From positions 434,001 to 498,000 of the forward strand of contig NZ_JTDN01000002.1 in NCBI RefSeq assembly GCF_000802385.1: a DNA stretch of 64,000 nt, written 5' to 3'. Positions 43,269-51,610 of this stretch are shown one piece after another; position 1 is the stretch's first letter; every line of letters begins with the position of its first letter. The notes below the pieces were generated by a model, which saw only the letters and a program-made list of their open reading frames with translations, was not told the DNA's origin and made no database searches. The position numbers were made by a program, and so were the translations under genes. The stretch comes from Croceibacterium mercuriale. GTDB taxonomy: Bacteria > Pseudomonadota > Alphaproteobacteria > Sphingomonadales > Sphingomonadaceae.

Positions 43269-44435
43269 TCACGGCTGCATCAGCATCCGGGCCACCGCGC
43301 GACGGGCCAGAGGCAGGCGGGCACCGGCGCGCAGGGTGGCATGGCGCACCAGCCGGGCGGGCAGGCTGTCATCGGCGTACAGGCCGACCAGCAGGTTGGT
43401 CGCGGTGTAGATGGGCCGCGTTGCCAGCCGGTGCGCCGCCTCGAACCGGCGCAGCAGCAGCGAATTGCCCCAGTCTGCCGCGGCCCCGGCCTTGCCGATC
43501 AGCCCGGCCAGTGTGGCGACACCCTGCAGGCCCAGGTTGAAGCCATGGGCCGTCACCGGATGCATTCCCACCGCCGCATCGCCGACCAGTGCGGCGCGAG
43601 TGGCGGCGAAATGCGCGGCATAGGTCACTGCCAGCGGATAGACATGCGGCCCCGCCTCCACCTGCATCGCGCCCAGCCGGTTGCCGTAGCGGCGGGTGAT
43701 TTCCGCCCCCAGCTCCTCCGGCGACAGGGCCGAGATGCGGGACACCTCGTCATCCTCCACCGTCAGCACGGCGGAGGAGTGGCGTCCGTTCAGCGGCAGC
43801 ATGGCAATGGTATGGCCATGCTGGAACCATTCGGTGGCGGTCGCCCGATGATCCCCGTCATGCGCGACGCGGGCCAGCACCATGCTCTTGCCCAGCCGCT
43901 TCACCTGCGCGCCGATGCCCAGCGCCTCACGCACCTTGCTGAAGCGGCTGTCGGCGCCGACCAGCAGCCTGGCCGTCAGCACCTGCCCGTTGGCCAGGGT
44001 GACGCGGGCAGCGGCGCGATCGGTGGCGACGCCCTGCACCGCCACGTCGGTCAGCAGGGTGACGTTCGGGTGTGTGGCGACCACCTCGAACAGCGCGCGG
44101 CGGATCAGGTGGTTGGACACCAGCTGCCCCAGCCATTGTGCCCCGCCGCTGCCGGGATCGAAGCCGAGCGCGAACGGCGATTGCCCGTTTAGCACCTGCG
44201 CCTCGCGCAAGGGCGCGCGGCTTGCCGGATCGATCCGGTCCCAGGCGCCCACCTGCTGCAGGAAGGCGATCGAGCGATGCGTCAGCGCGATGTAGCGGCC
44301 ATCCTCCGCCGGATCGGCCAGTGCGGCGCGGCCCTGCCGCTCCACCACCGCGATGCTGCGGCCCAGCGGCGCCAGTGCCGCCGCGAGGGCCAGCCCCACC
44401 GGGCCGCCGCCCACGATGATCAGGTCATGCTCCAT
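43269..44435 (-). CDS. UbiH/UbiM-like FAD monooxygenase (ubiquinone ring hydroxylase)
   Basis: 388 residues. FAD-binding VGGGPVGLALAAALA at residues about 7-21; the second FAD motif is GDAAVGMHPVTAHGFNLG near residue 280, the exact variant I associate with UbiM, the broad-specificity hydroxylase of ubiquinone synthesis. VGADSRFSKVREALG is the DG-type motif. The length is standard. It lies downstream of the region before the siderophore receptor on the same strand but starts well upstream, divergent from the gamma-glutamyltransferase gene. It starts at ATG 44435. Ubiquinone function is inferred from motif similarity; other aromatic hydroxylations are possible. Confidence 0.75.
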   Translation of the reverse strand: MEHDLIIVGGGPVGLALAAALAPLGRSIAVVERQGRAALADPAEDGRYIALTHRSIAFLQQVGAWDRIDPASRAPLREAQVLNGQSPFALGFDPGSGGAQWLGQLVSNHLIRRALFEVVATHPNVTLLTDVAVQGVATDRAAARVTLANGQVLTARLLVGADSRFSKVREALGIGAQVKRLGKSMVLARVAHDGDHRATATEWFQHGHTIAMLPLNGRHSSAVLTVEDDEVSRISALSPEELGAEITRRYGNRLGAMQVEAGPHVYPLAVTYAAHFAATRAALVGDAAVGMHPVTAHGFNLGLQGVATLAGLIGKAGAAADWGNSLLLRRFEAAHRLATRPIYTATNLLVGLYADDSLPARLVRHATLRAGARLPLARRAVARMLMQP

Positions 44436-44514
44436 ACCCGCCCAAGTGCGCCCGCCCCGCGCTGTCCACAAGGGCGCAATATGTCCCATGCCCGCCAGAA
44501 AACATGCATTTGGC

Positions 44515-44528
44515 GTTGCAGATGCAAC
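44515..44528. promoter_or_regulatory. Inverted repeat between the UbiM-like and GGT-like genes
   Basis: GTTGCAGATGCAAC, a perfect 6-2-6 inverted repeat in the 147-base divergent intergenic region, 54 bases before the GGT-like start. Candidate operator; the binding protein is unknown. Confidence 0.35.
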
Positions 44529-44582
44529 CGGATGCGGTGATGGTCGCGGCAAGATAAAAGACCAACCGGGGACACATCGCCC

Positions 44583-46445
44583 ATGCGCCGTCGCACCTTC
44601 ATCGCTGCCATGCCGGCCGTCACGCTGGCGCCGGCTGCCTTGGCCCAGAGCAACAGTGCGCCGCCGGGCGGGGGTCAGGGTGGTGCGCCGATGCCCGCGA
44701 GCGATGCCAGCCCGCCGCCCGTCTGGCCGGAGGGAGAGGCGCGGTTCCTGCGACCGGACGTGCAGGCGGGCGATCGACCGGTCGGCGCCAGCTTCGCCAG
44801 CCGCACCGCCGCCTATGGCCTGCACGGCGCGGCCGGCACCGCGCATCCGCTGGCGACGCAGGCCGGCATCGCCATCCTGCGCGCGGGCGGTTCGGCCGTT
44901 GATGCCGCCATCACCATCAACAGTTGCCTGGGCCTGCTGGAGCCGACCGCCAACGGCATCGGTGGCGATTGCTACGCCATGGTGTGGGACCCGGCGGAGC
45001 GGAAGGTGATGGGGCTGGCGGGATCGGGCGCCTCCCCCATGGGCCTGTCGCTGGCGACGGTGCGCGAGCGGTCACGCAATGGCGTGCTGCCGGCGCTGGG
45101 TGCGCTCAGCGTGTCGGTGCCGGGCACGGTGGACGCCTGGTGGACGCTGCACCAGCGTTACGGCAAGCTGCCGTGGCGTGACCTGTTCGCGCCGGCCATC
45201 GCCATGGCGACCGAGGGCACGCCGGTGCCCGACATGATCGCCTGGTACATCCGCCGCAGCCTGATCGGCTTCCGCCGCCCGAACAACGGGCTGGAGGAGT
45301 CCGAGAACGCGCTCAAGACCTATGGCATGGCCGATGGGCAGGGGCCGCAGACTGGGCAGGTGTTCCGCAACCCGGACCTGGCGCGCACCTACCAGATGAT
45401 TGCCGAGGGCGGGCGCGATGCGTTCTACACCGGGCCGATCGCGCGCACCATCGACGCCTATTTTCGCCGCATCGGCGGCTGGCTGCGGGCGGAGGACCTG
45501 GCGCGCCATCGCAGCGATTGGGTGCAGCCACACAGCACCGACTATCGCGGCACCACCGTGCATGCCCTGGGCGAGAACACGCAGGGCATCGCCACGCTGC
45601 AGATGCTCAACATGCTGGAACTGTTCGACCTGAAGGGCGCAGGCTTCCAGTCCGCGCAGTCGATCCACCTGCAGGCGGAAGCCAAGCGCCTCGCCTACGA
45701 GGATCGCGCGCGGTATTACGCTGATCCCAGGTTCACCGACCTGCCGGTCGAATGGCTGGTGTCGAAGGAGTATGCGGCGGAGCGCGCGAAGCTGATCCGG
45801 CCGGACCGGATCGCGCCGGACGTGCAGCCGGGCAACGCGCCCAGCCGGGGCGACACCACCTATTTCAGCTGCGCCGATGACAGCGGCATGATGGTGTCGC
45901 TGATCCAGTCGAACTTCCGTGGCATGGGGTCGGGGCTGGTGGCGGACGGGCTGGGCTTCATGTTCCAGGACCGGGGCCAACTGTTCAGCCTGGCTGACGG
46001 CCACCCCAACATCTATGCCCCCGGCAAGCGGCCGTTCCAGACCATCATCCCCGGCTTCGCCACCCGCGGCGACCAGCCGTGGATGAGCTTCGGCGTGATG
46101 GGCGGCGACATGCAGCCGCAGGGACAGACGCAGATCATCCTCAACACCGTGGATTACGGGCTGGACATCCAGTCCGCCGGGGACGCGCCGCGCTGGCATC
46201 ACGAGGGGTCGTCCGAAGTGATGGGCGAAGATGCCGCCGACCTGCCCGATACCGGCCTGCTCAGGCTGGAAACCGGCGTGCCGGAGAAGACCCGTGCGGA
46301 ACTGGCCAGTATGGGCTGGACCATCGGCGATCCCGATGGCGGTTTCGGCCGGTATCAATGCGTCGAACACCGGCGTGACGGGGATGCCCGCGTCTATGCC
46401 GCGGCCAGCGAGATGCGCGCCGATGGCTGCGCGCTGGCCTACTGA
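44583..46445 (+). CDS. Gamma-glutamyltransferase family protein (Tat-exported)
   Basis: 620-residue Ntn-hydrolase precursor. The N-terminus MRRRTFIAAMPAV...LAQ has twin arginines, so periplasmic export by Tat is likely. The large-subunit start AAGTAHPLATQAGIAILRAGGSAVDAAI and GIGGDCYAMVWD are typical. The autocleavage/nucleophile threonine is T425 in RGDTTYFSCADDSG, giving a small subunit of about 195 residues; the late MSFGVMGGDMQPQGQTQI is conserved. The histidine usually after TT is replaced by Y-F. It hydrolyses or transfers gamma-glutamyl groups, perhaps from glutathione. It is 23 bases upstream of an amidohydrolase gene and probably in one operon with it and the DUF885 gene. Confidence 0.87.
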   Translation: MRRRTFIAAMPAVTLAPAALAQSNSAPPGGGQGGAPMPASDASPPPVWPEGEARFLRPDVQAGDRPVGASFASRTAAYGLHGAAGTAHPLATQAGIAILRAGGSAVDAAITINSCLGLLEPTANGIGGDCYAMVWDPAERKVMGLAGSGASPMGLSLATVRERSRNGVLPALGALSVSVPGTVDAWWTLHQRYGKLPWRDLFAPAIAMATEGTPVPDMIAWYIRRSLIGFRRPNNGLEESENALKTYGMADGQGPQTGQVFRNPDLARTYQMIAEGGRDAFYTGPIARTIDAYFRRIGGWLRAEDLARHRSDWVQPHSTDYRGTTVHALGENTQGIATLQMLNMLELFDLKGAGFQSAQSIHLQAEAKRLAYEDRARYYADPRFTDLPVEWLVSKEYAAERAKLIRPDRIAPDVQPGNAPSRGDTTYFSCADDSGMMVSLIQSNFRGMGSGLVADGLGFMFQDRGQLFSLADGHPNIYAPGKRPFQTIIPGFATRGDQPWMSFGVMGGDMQPQGQTQIILNTVDYGLDIQSAGDAPRWHHEGSSEVMGEDAADLPDTGLLRLETGVPEKTRAELASMGWTIGDPDGGFGRYQCVEHRRDGDARVYAAASEMRADGCALAY

Positions 46446-46468
46446 ACCGAATGCACAGGGGAATATCC

Positions 46469-49400
46469 ATGTACCGCCGTATCGCCGCCCTCGCCTTGCT
46501 GGCGGGCACCGCCCTGCCATTGTCCGTCCTCGCGCAGGAGGTCACGCCCCCTGCTGCCCCCAAGTGGGACGTCAACGCCCCCACCGGCGCCACCATCCGG
46601 CAGGTGCCGTTGCGGGTCGACGAAGGCAGCTGGATGGACCTGGACGTCAGCCCTGACGGCCGCACCCTGGCGTTCACGCTGATGGGCGACATCTACACCA
46701 TGCCGGTCGACGGCGGCACGCCCACGCGCATCGCCGAAGGGCTGGCATGGGAGGTGCAGCCGCGCTTCAGCCCCGATGGGCAGCGGATCGCCTTCACCAG
46801 CGACCGGGGCGGCGGCGACAACATCTGGGTCATGAATGCCGACGGCAGCGACAAGCGGCAGGTGACGAAGGAGGACTTCCGCCTGCTGAACCAGCCGAGC
46901 TGGAGCCCGGACGGGCAGTTCCTGGTGGCCAAGAAGCACTTCACGACCGGCCGCTCGCTCGGCACCGGGGAGATCTGGCTGTACCATGTCAGCGGGGGGG
47001 CCGGCGTGGCGCTGGTGGAGCGGCCCAACCCCACGCACCAGAAGGAGCTGGGCGAGCCGGTCTACGCCGCCGATGGCAGTGCGGTGTACTACACCCGCAA
47101 CGTCACGCCGGGCCCGATCTTCGAATATGCGCAGGATTCCAACACCAACCTGTTCGACATCGAGCGGTACGACTTCGGCACGGAGGAGGTGAGCACGGTC
47201 GTCACCGGCGCCGGCGGCGCGGTGCGGCCGACGCCCAGCCCCGATGGCAAGCTGATCGCCTTCGTGCGGCGCGAGGCCACCCGGTCCAAGCTGTACGTCA
47301 AGGATCTGGAGAGCGGCGAGGAACGCAAGATCTTCGACGACCTGGACCAGGACGTGCAGGAGACCTGGGCGGTCACCGGCGTCTATCCCAACATGGCCTG
47401 GCTGCCCGACAGCCGCGCACTGATGTTCTGGGCCGGCGGCAAGATCAACCGCATCAATGCCGACGGGACCGGCGCCCGCGTGATCCCCTTCGCGGTGGAC
47501 GACACCCGCGGGGTGATCGACGCGCCGCATCCGGAAATCGCCGTCGCGCCCGACCGCTTCACCACCGCCATGCCGCGCTTCGCCAGCGTCTCGCCGGACG
47601 GGCGCCAGGTTGTGTTCGAAAGCCTGGGCAAGCTGTGGCTGAAGCCGGTCGCCGGTGGCGAGCCGCGCCGGCTGACGCGCGGGGGCGCCGGACCGGACGG
47701 CGGCTTCGAGCTGTTCCCCAGCTGGTCCCGCGATGGCCGCCAGATCGTGTTCGTCGGCTGGACCGATGACGATCTCGGCCGCATCCGCACCGTCTCCGCC
47801 AGCGGCGGCACCCCGCGCGACGTGACGGAGCAGCCGGGCCATTATGCCCGCCCGCGCTTCAGCCCCGATGGTGCGACCATCGTGTTCGAACGGGTCGATG
47901 ATGGCGGGCTGACCAACCCGAACTGGGCGGCCGACCCCGGCGTCTATCGCGTCGCGGCGACCGGCGGCGATGTGATGCGCGTGGCCCGCGGCCTGGCCGC
48001 GCCGCAGTTCGGTGCCGGCAATGACCGGATCTTCATGATCGCGGAAGAGGCCAAGGACGGAGAGAGCGAGCGCCAGCTGGTCAGCACCGATCTCGGCGGG
48101 CAGGACCGCCGCGTCCATGCGACCGGCGCGCTGGCGACCGACTACATCGTGTCGCCCGACAGCCGCTTCGTCGCCTTCCGCCAGAACTACGCCGCCTTTG
48201 TCGTGCCGCTGATGCCGGGCGGGCAGGCGGTGTCGCTGGCGCCCGATGCCAAGGCGCTGCCGGTGACCCGCGCCAGTGCCGGCGGGGCGGATTACATCAC
48301 CTGGTCCGGCGATGGCGCGCGCCTGCACTGGAGCCTGGGGCCGGTGCTCTACACCGCGGACACCGCGCAGCTGTTCCCCGCCGCACCGCGGGCCGAAGGC
48401 GAGCAGGGTTTCACCCCGCCCGCCGCCGGCGTGTCGCTGGCGATGGAGGTGGACGCGGCCAAGCCGACCGCCACCGTGGCGCTGACCGGTGCGCGCATCC
48501 TTACCATGGCGACGCCCGATGGCGGGATCGTGGAGGATGGCGTGGTGGTGATCCGTGGCGATCGCATCGTCGCGGTCGGTCCGCGCGCCTCCACCCCGGT
48601 GCCGGCCGGCGCGACGGTGGTGGATGCGACCGGCAAGACCATCATGCCCGGCCTGGTCGATGCCCATGCGCATGGCCCGGCGGGCACGGACGAGCTGGTG
48701 CCGCAGCGCAATTGGTCCATGCTGCAGAACCTGGCGCTGGGCACCACCACGATCCACGACCCGTCCAACACCAGCAGCGAGATCTTCGCCGCATCGGAGA
48801 TGCAGCGTGCCGGCCTGATCCTTGCCCCGCGCATCTTCTCCACCGGGGAGATCGTCTACGGCGCCAAGGCGGCGGACGTCTATGCGGAGATCAACAGCCT
48901 GGACGATGCGCTGGCGCATGTCCGCCGGCTGAAGGCGCAGGGCGGGCACAGCGTCAAGAACTACAACCAGCCGCGCCGCGACCAGCGGCAGCAGGTGGTG
49001 GAGGCCGCCCGGCAGGAGAACATGCAGGTCGTGGCCGAGGGCGGTTCGCTGTTCGGCATGGACATGAACCTGGTGGCGGATGGCAACTCCACGCTGGAGC
49101 ACAATGTCCCGCTGAACGTGTTCTATGACGACGTGCTGCAGTTCTTCAGCGCCAGCACCACCAACTACACCCCGACGCTGGTGGTCAGCTATGGCGGGCT
49201 GGCGGGCGATCCGTACTGGCGGCAGGCGACCGACGTGTTCGCCCATCCGCTGCTGCAGGCGCACACCCCGCCCGACCGGCTGCTGGCCGCCAATGCCCGG
49301 CGCATCACCGCGCCGGAATCCAACTTCGTGGATGACGACAATGCGCGGGAGGCCGCCCGCCTGGCGGAGCGCGGCGTGAAGGTGGCGATCGGCGCGCATG

Positions 49401-49711
49401 GCCAGCAGGCCGGCATCGGCGCGCATTGGGAACTGTGGAGCTTCGTGCGTGGCGGCATGACCCCGGTACAGGCACTGGGCGCGGGCACCATCGTGGCGGC
49501 GCAGTCGCTGGGCATGGCGCGCGACATCGGCTCGCTGGAAGTGGGCAAGCTGGCCGACCTGCTGGTGCTGGATGCCGATCCCAGCGCCGACATCCGCAAC
49601 AGCGACAAGGTGCATCAGGTGATGCTGGGCGGGCGGCTGTACGATGCCGCAACGCTGAACGAGGTGGCGACCGGCGATGCGACGCGTGGCGCCTACTGGT
49701 GGGAGAAGTGA
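46469..49711 (+). CDS. Secreted amidohydrolase with N-terminal WD40/TolB-like beta-propeller
   Basis: 1080 residues. A signal peptide (to about VLAQEV, residue 24) is followed by repeated propeller blades with the PD40/TolB pattern, e.g. DVSPDGRTLAFTLMGDIY, FSPDGQRIAFTSDRGG, WSPDGQFLVAKKHF and ASVSPDGRQVVFESLG. From about residue 670 comes an amidohydrolase domain with the metal pair H733-A-H735 in GLVDAHAHGP, later LEHNVPLN and GAHGQQAGIGAHWE, and the closing LEVGKLADLLVLDADP. Such fusions are usually annotated as amidohydrolase or dipeptidase-like; substrate unknown. The start MYRRIAAL (46469) has AGGGGAA at good spacing; a frame-internal ATG 18 bases earlier is less supported. Followed with overlap by a DUF885 gene. 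Confidence 0.85.
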   Translation: MYRRIAALALLAGTALPLSVLAQEVTPPAAPKWDVNAPTGATIRQVPLRVDEGSWMDLDVSPDGRTLAFTLMGDIYTMPVDGGTPTRIAEGLAWEVQPRFSPDGQRIAFTSDRGGGDNIWVMNADGSDKRQVTKEDFRLLNQPSWSPDGQFLVAKKHFTTGRSLGTGEIWLYHVSGGAGVALVERPNPTHQKELGEPVYAADGSAVYYTRNVTPGPIFEYAQDSNTNLFDIERYDFGTEEVSTVVTGAGGAVRPTPSPDGKLIAFVRREATRSKLYVKDLESGEERKIFDDLDQDVQETWAVTGVYPNMAWLPDSRALMFWAGGKINRINADGTGARVIPFAVDDTRGVIDAPHPEIAVAPDRFTTAMPRFASVSPDGRQVVFESLGKLWLKPVAGGEPRRLTRGGAGPDGGFELFPSWSRDGRQIVFVGWTDDDLGRIRTVSASGGTPRDVTEQPGHYARPRFSPDGATIVFERVDDGGLTNPNWAADPGVYRVAATGGDVMRVARGLAAPQFGAGNDRIFMIAEEAKDGESERQLVSTDLGGQDRRVHATGALATDYIVSPDSRFVAFRQNYAAFVVPLMPGGQAVSLAPDAKALPVTRASAGGADYITWSGDGARLHWSLGPVLYTADTAQLFPAAPRAEGEQGFTPPAAGVSLAMEVDAAKPTATVALTGARILTMATPDGGIVEDGVVVIRGDRIVAVGPRASTPVPAGATVVDATGKTIMPGLVDAHAHGPAGTDELVPQRNWSMLQNLALGTTTIHDPSNTSSEIFAASEMQRAGLILAPRIFSTGEIVYGAKAADVYAEINSLDDALAHVRRLKAQGGHSVKNYNQPRRDQRQQVVEAARQENMQVVAEGGSLFGMDMNLVADGNSTLEHNVPLNVFYDDVLQFFSASTTNYTPTLVVSYGGLAGDPYWRQATDVFAHPLLQAHTPPDRLLAANARRITAPESNFVDDDNAREAARLAERGVKVAIGAHGQQAGIGAHWELWSFVRGGMTPVQALGAGTIVAAQSLGMARDIGSLEVGKLADLLVLDADPSADIRNSDKVHQVMLGGRLYDAATLNEVATGDATRGAYWWEK

Positions 49712-49713
49712 GC

Positions 49714-51555
49714 GTGAGCACCCAGATGAACCGCCGGCTGTTCCTGGGCAGCGCCAGTGCCGTGGCGGTGGCCGCTGCCATGCCGGCCGCGGCGCAGGTC
49801 GCTGCGCCGGCGGCTGCCAGCCCCTCCCCGGCCGATGCGCAATTGCGCGCGATGCTGAACCGGTTCTTCGCCGCGCGGTTGACCGAAAGCCCCGAAAGCG
49901 CGACCCGGCTGGGCCTCGACACCGGCGAACTGGCGCCGTTGCGCTCGCAGCTGGACGATCGCTCCGCCGCTGGCGTCGCAGCCGATCTGGCCCGGGCCAA
50001 GGCGGAACTGGCGGAGTTGCAGGCGGTGCCGGTGGCACCGCTGTCGCCCTCCAGCCGGCTGGATCACGAGGTCGTGACCTACCAGCTGGAACACGCGATC
50101 AGCGGGGCGGAGCGGTTCACCTATGGCGCCAGCATGGGCCGCTACGCCCCCTATGTGCTGACGCAGCTGACCGGCGCCTATCGTGACGTGCCGGATTTCC
50201 TGGATTCGCAGCACCGCATCAAGGATGCCGCGGATGCCGATGCCTATCTGGCGCGTGTCGCCGCCTTCGCCACCGCGACCGACCAGGACACGCAGCGGCA
50301 GGCCGACGATGCAACGGCCGGCGTGTTCGCGCCCGATTACCTGCTCGACACGACCCTGACCCAGCTGGGCCAGCTGCGCGACCAGCCGGCCGGCGAGACG
50401 GTGCTGGTCGGCGCGCTGGCGCGCAAGCTGACCGAAGCGGGGCTGCCCGGCGATCGCGTGGCGCAGGCCACCGCCATCGTGGAGGGCGAGGTGTTCCCCG
50501 CACTCGACCGGCAGCGCGCGCTGCTGACCGACCTGCGCGCCCGCGCCACGCATGATGCCGGCGTGTGGCGCCTGCCCGATGGGGAGGCGTATTATGCCGC
50601 CGCGGCCGAGGCGGCGACGACCGTGGCACTGGACGGGGCGGAGATCCACCGGCTGGGGCTGGAACAGGTGGCCCAGATCAGCGACCGGATCGACGGTATC
50701 CTGCAGGCACAGGGCATGACGCAGGGCACCGTGGGCGCCCGGCTGGTAGCGCTGAACGAGCGGCCCGACCAGCTATTCCCCAATACCGACGAAGGCCGGG
50801 CCGCGCTGCTGGCCACGCTGAATGCGCAGATCGAGGGCATGTCCGCACGCCTGCCCGAACAGTTCAACACCCTGCCGCAGGCACCGGTGGAGGTGCGCCG
50901 CGTACCCCCGTCGATCCAGGATGGCGCGCCCGGCGGATATTACCAGAGCGCGTCGCTGGATGGATCGCGCCCGGCGATCTATTTCATCAACCTGCGCGAC
51001 ACCTTCAACCGGCCCAAGTTCGGGCTGGCGACGCTGTCCTATCACGAGGCGGTGCCCGGCCATCACCTGCAGGTGATGACGGCACTGGAATCCGACGCGA
51101 TCCCGCTGCTCCGCCGCCGGGGTGGCTATTCCGGCTACTCCGAAGGCTGGGCGCTCTACACGGAGCAGCTGGCGGACGAGATGGGCATGTATGATGGCGA
51201 TCCGCTGGGACAGGTCGGCTACCTGCAGTCGCTGCTGTTCCGCGCCACGCGGCTGGTGGTCGATTCCGGCATGCATCACCAGCGCTGGAGCCGGGAGAGG
51301 GCGACCGACTTCCTGATCGACACCACCGGCATTGCCCGCCAGCGCAGCCAGAACGAGATCGACCGCTACACCGCCTGGCCGGGCCAGGCATGCAGCTACA
51401 AGATCGGGCACACCCAGTGGGTCAAGCTGCGCGATGCGGTGAAGGCGAAGCAGGGCGCCGCCTTCGACCCGCGCGCCTTCCACGATGTGCTGCGCGACGG
51501 GCCGATGCCGCTGACCGTGCTGGAGCGGCTGGTGACGGAACGCATGTTGGCATAA
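49714..51555 (+). CDS. DUF885 family protein, predicted secreted zinc peptidase (copy 1)
   Basis: 613 residues. The N-terminus MNRRLFLGSASAVAVAAAMPA contains a twin-arginine motif, so Tat export is likely. DUF885 signature: SYHEAVPGHHLQ with H444-E445 and the HH pair, then GYSEGWALYTEQLADEMGMY, which together look like a gluzincin-type metal site, and GQACSYKIGHTQW near the C-terminus. Biochemistry of the family is little known; an oligopeptidase or carboxypeptidase role is commonly suggested. Possible starts are GTG 49708 (overlapping the previous stop), GTG 49714 (best spaced from GGAGAAG) and ATG 49726. A perfect palindrome follows the stop, beyond which a second DUF885 gene comes from the other strand. 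Confidence 0.8.
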   Translation: MSTQMNRRLFLGSASAVAVAAAMPAAAQVAAPAAASPSPADAQLRAMLNRFFAARLTESPESATRLGLDTGELAPLRSQLDDRSAAGVAADLARAKAELAELQAVPVAPLSPSSRLDHEVVTYQLEHAISGAERFTYGASMGRYAPYVLTQLTGAYRDVPDFLDSQHRIKDAADADAYLARVAAFATATDQDTQRQADDATAGVFAPDYLLDTTLTQLGQLRDQPAGETVLVGALARKLTEAGLPGDRVAQATAIVEGEVFPALDRQRALLTDLRARATHDAGVWRLPDGEAYYAAAAEAATTVALDGAEIHRLGLEQVAQISDRIDGILQAQGMTQGTVGARLVALNERPDQLFPNTDEGRAALLATLNAQIEGMSARLPEQFNTLPQAPVEVRRVPPSIQDGAPGGYYQSASLDGSRPAIYFINLRDTFNRPKFGLATLSYHEAVPGHHLQVMTALESDAIPLLRRRGGYSGYSEGWALYTEQLADEMGMYDGDPLGQVGYLQSLLFRATRLVVDSGMHHQRWSRERATDFLIDTTGIARQRSQNEIDRYTAWPGQACSYKIGHTQWVKLRDAVKAKQGAAFDPRAFHDVLRDGPMPLTVLERLVTERMLA

Positions 51556-51562
51556 ACGAACC

Positions 51563-51594
51563 GGACCGATGTTTCCCCGGGGAAACATCGGTCC
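51563..51594. terminator. 32-bp perfect palindrome between convergent DUF885 genes
   Basis: GGACCGATGTTTCCCC followed immediately by its exact reverse complement. It lies 8 bases after one DUF885 stop and 17 before the other, so it is most likely a bidirectional terminator stem, although there is no T-run. Confidence 0.6.
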
Positions 51595-51610
51595 ATTCTG
51601 GTTACGGCAG

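Noticed and set aside
46439-50038. 1199-codon minus-strand open frame opposite the amidohydrolase
   Set aside because: No recognisable motif, and low-complexity Arg/His/Ala composition typical of antisense frames in high-GC DNA.
51563-51594. Operator or attachment site at the 32-bp palindrome
   Set aside because: It lies between two convergent stop codons with no promoter or integrase nearby, so a terminator stem is the simpler reading.
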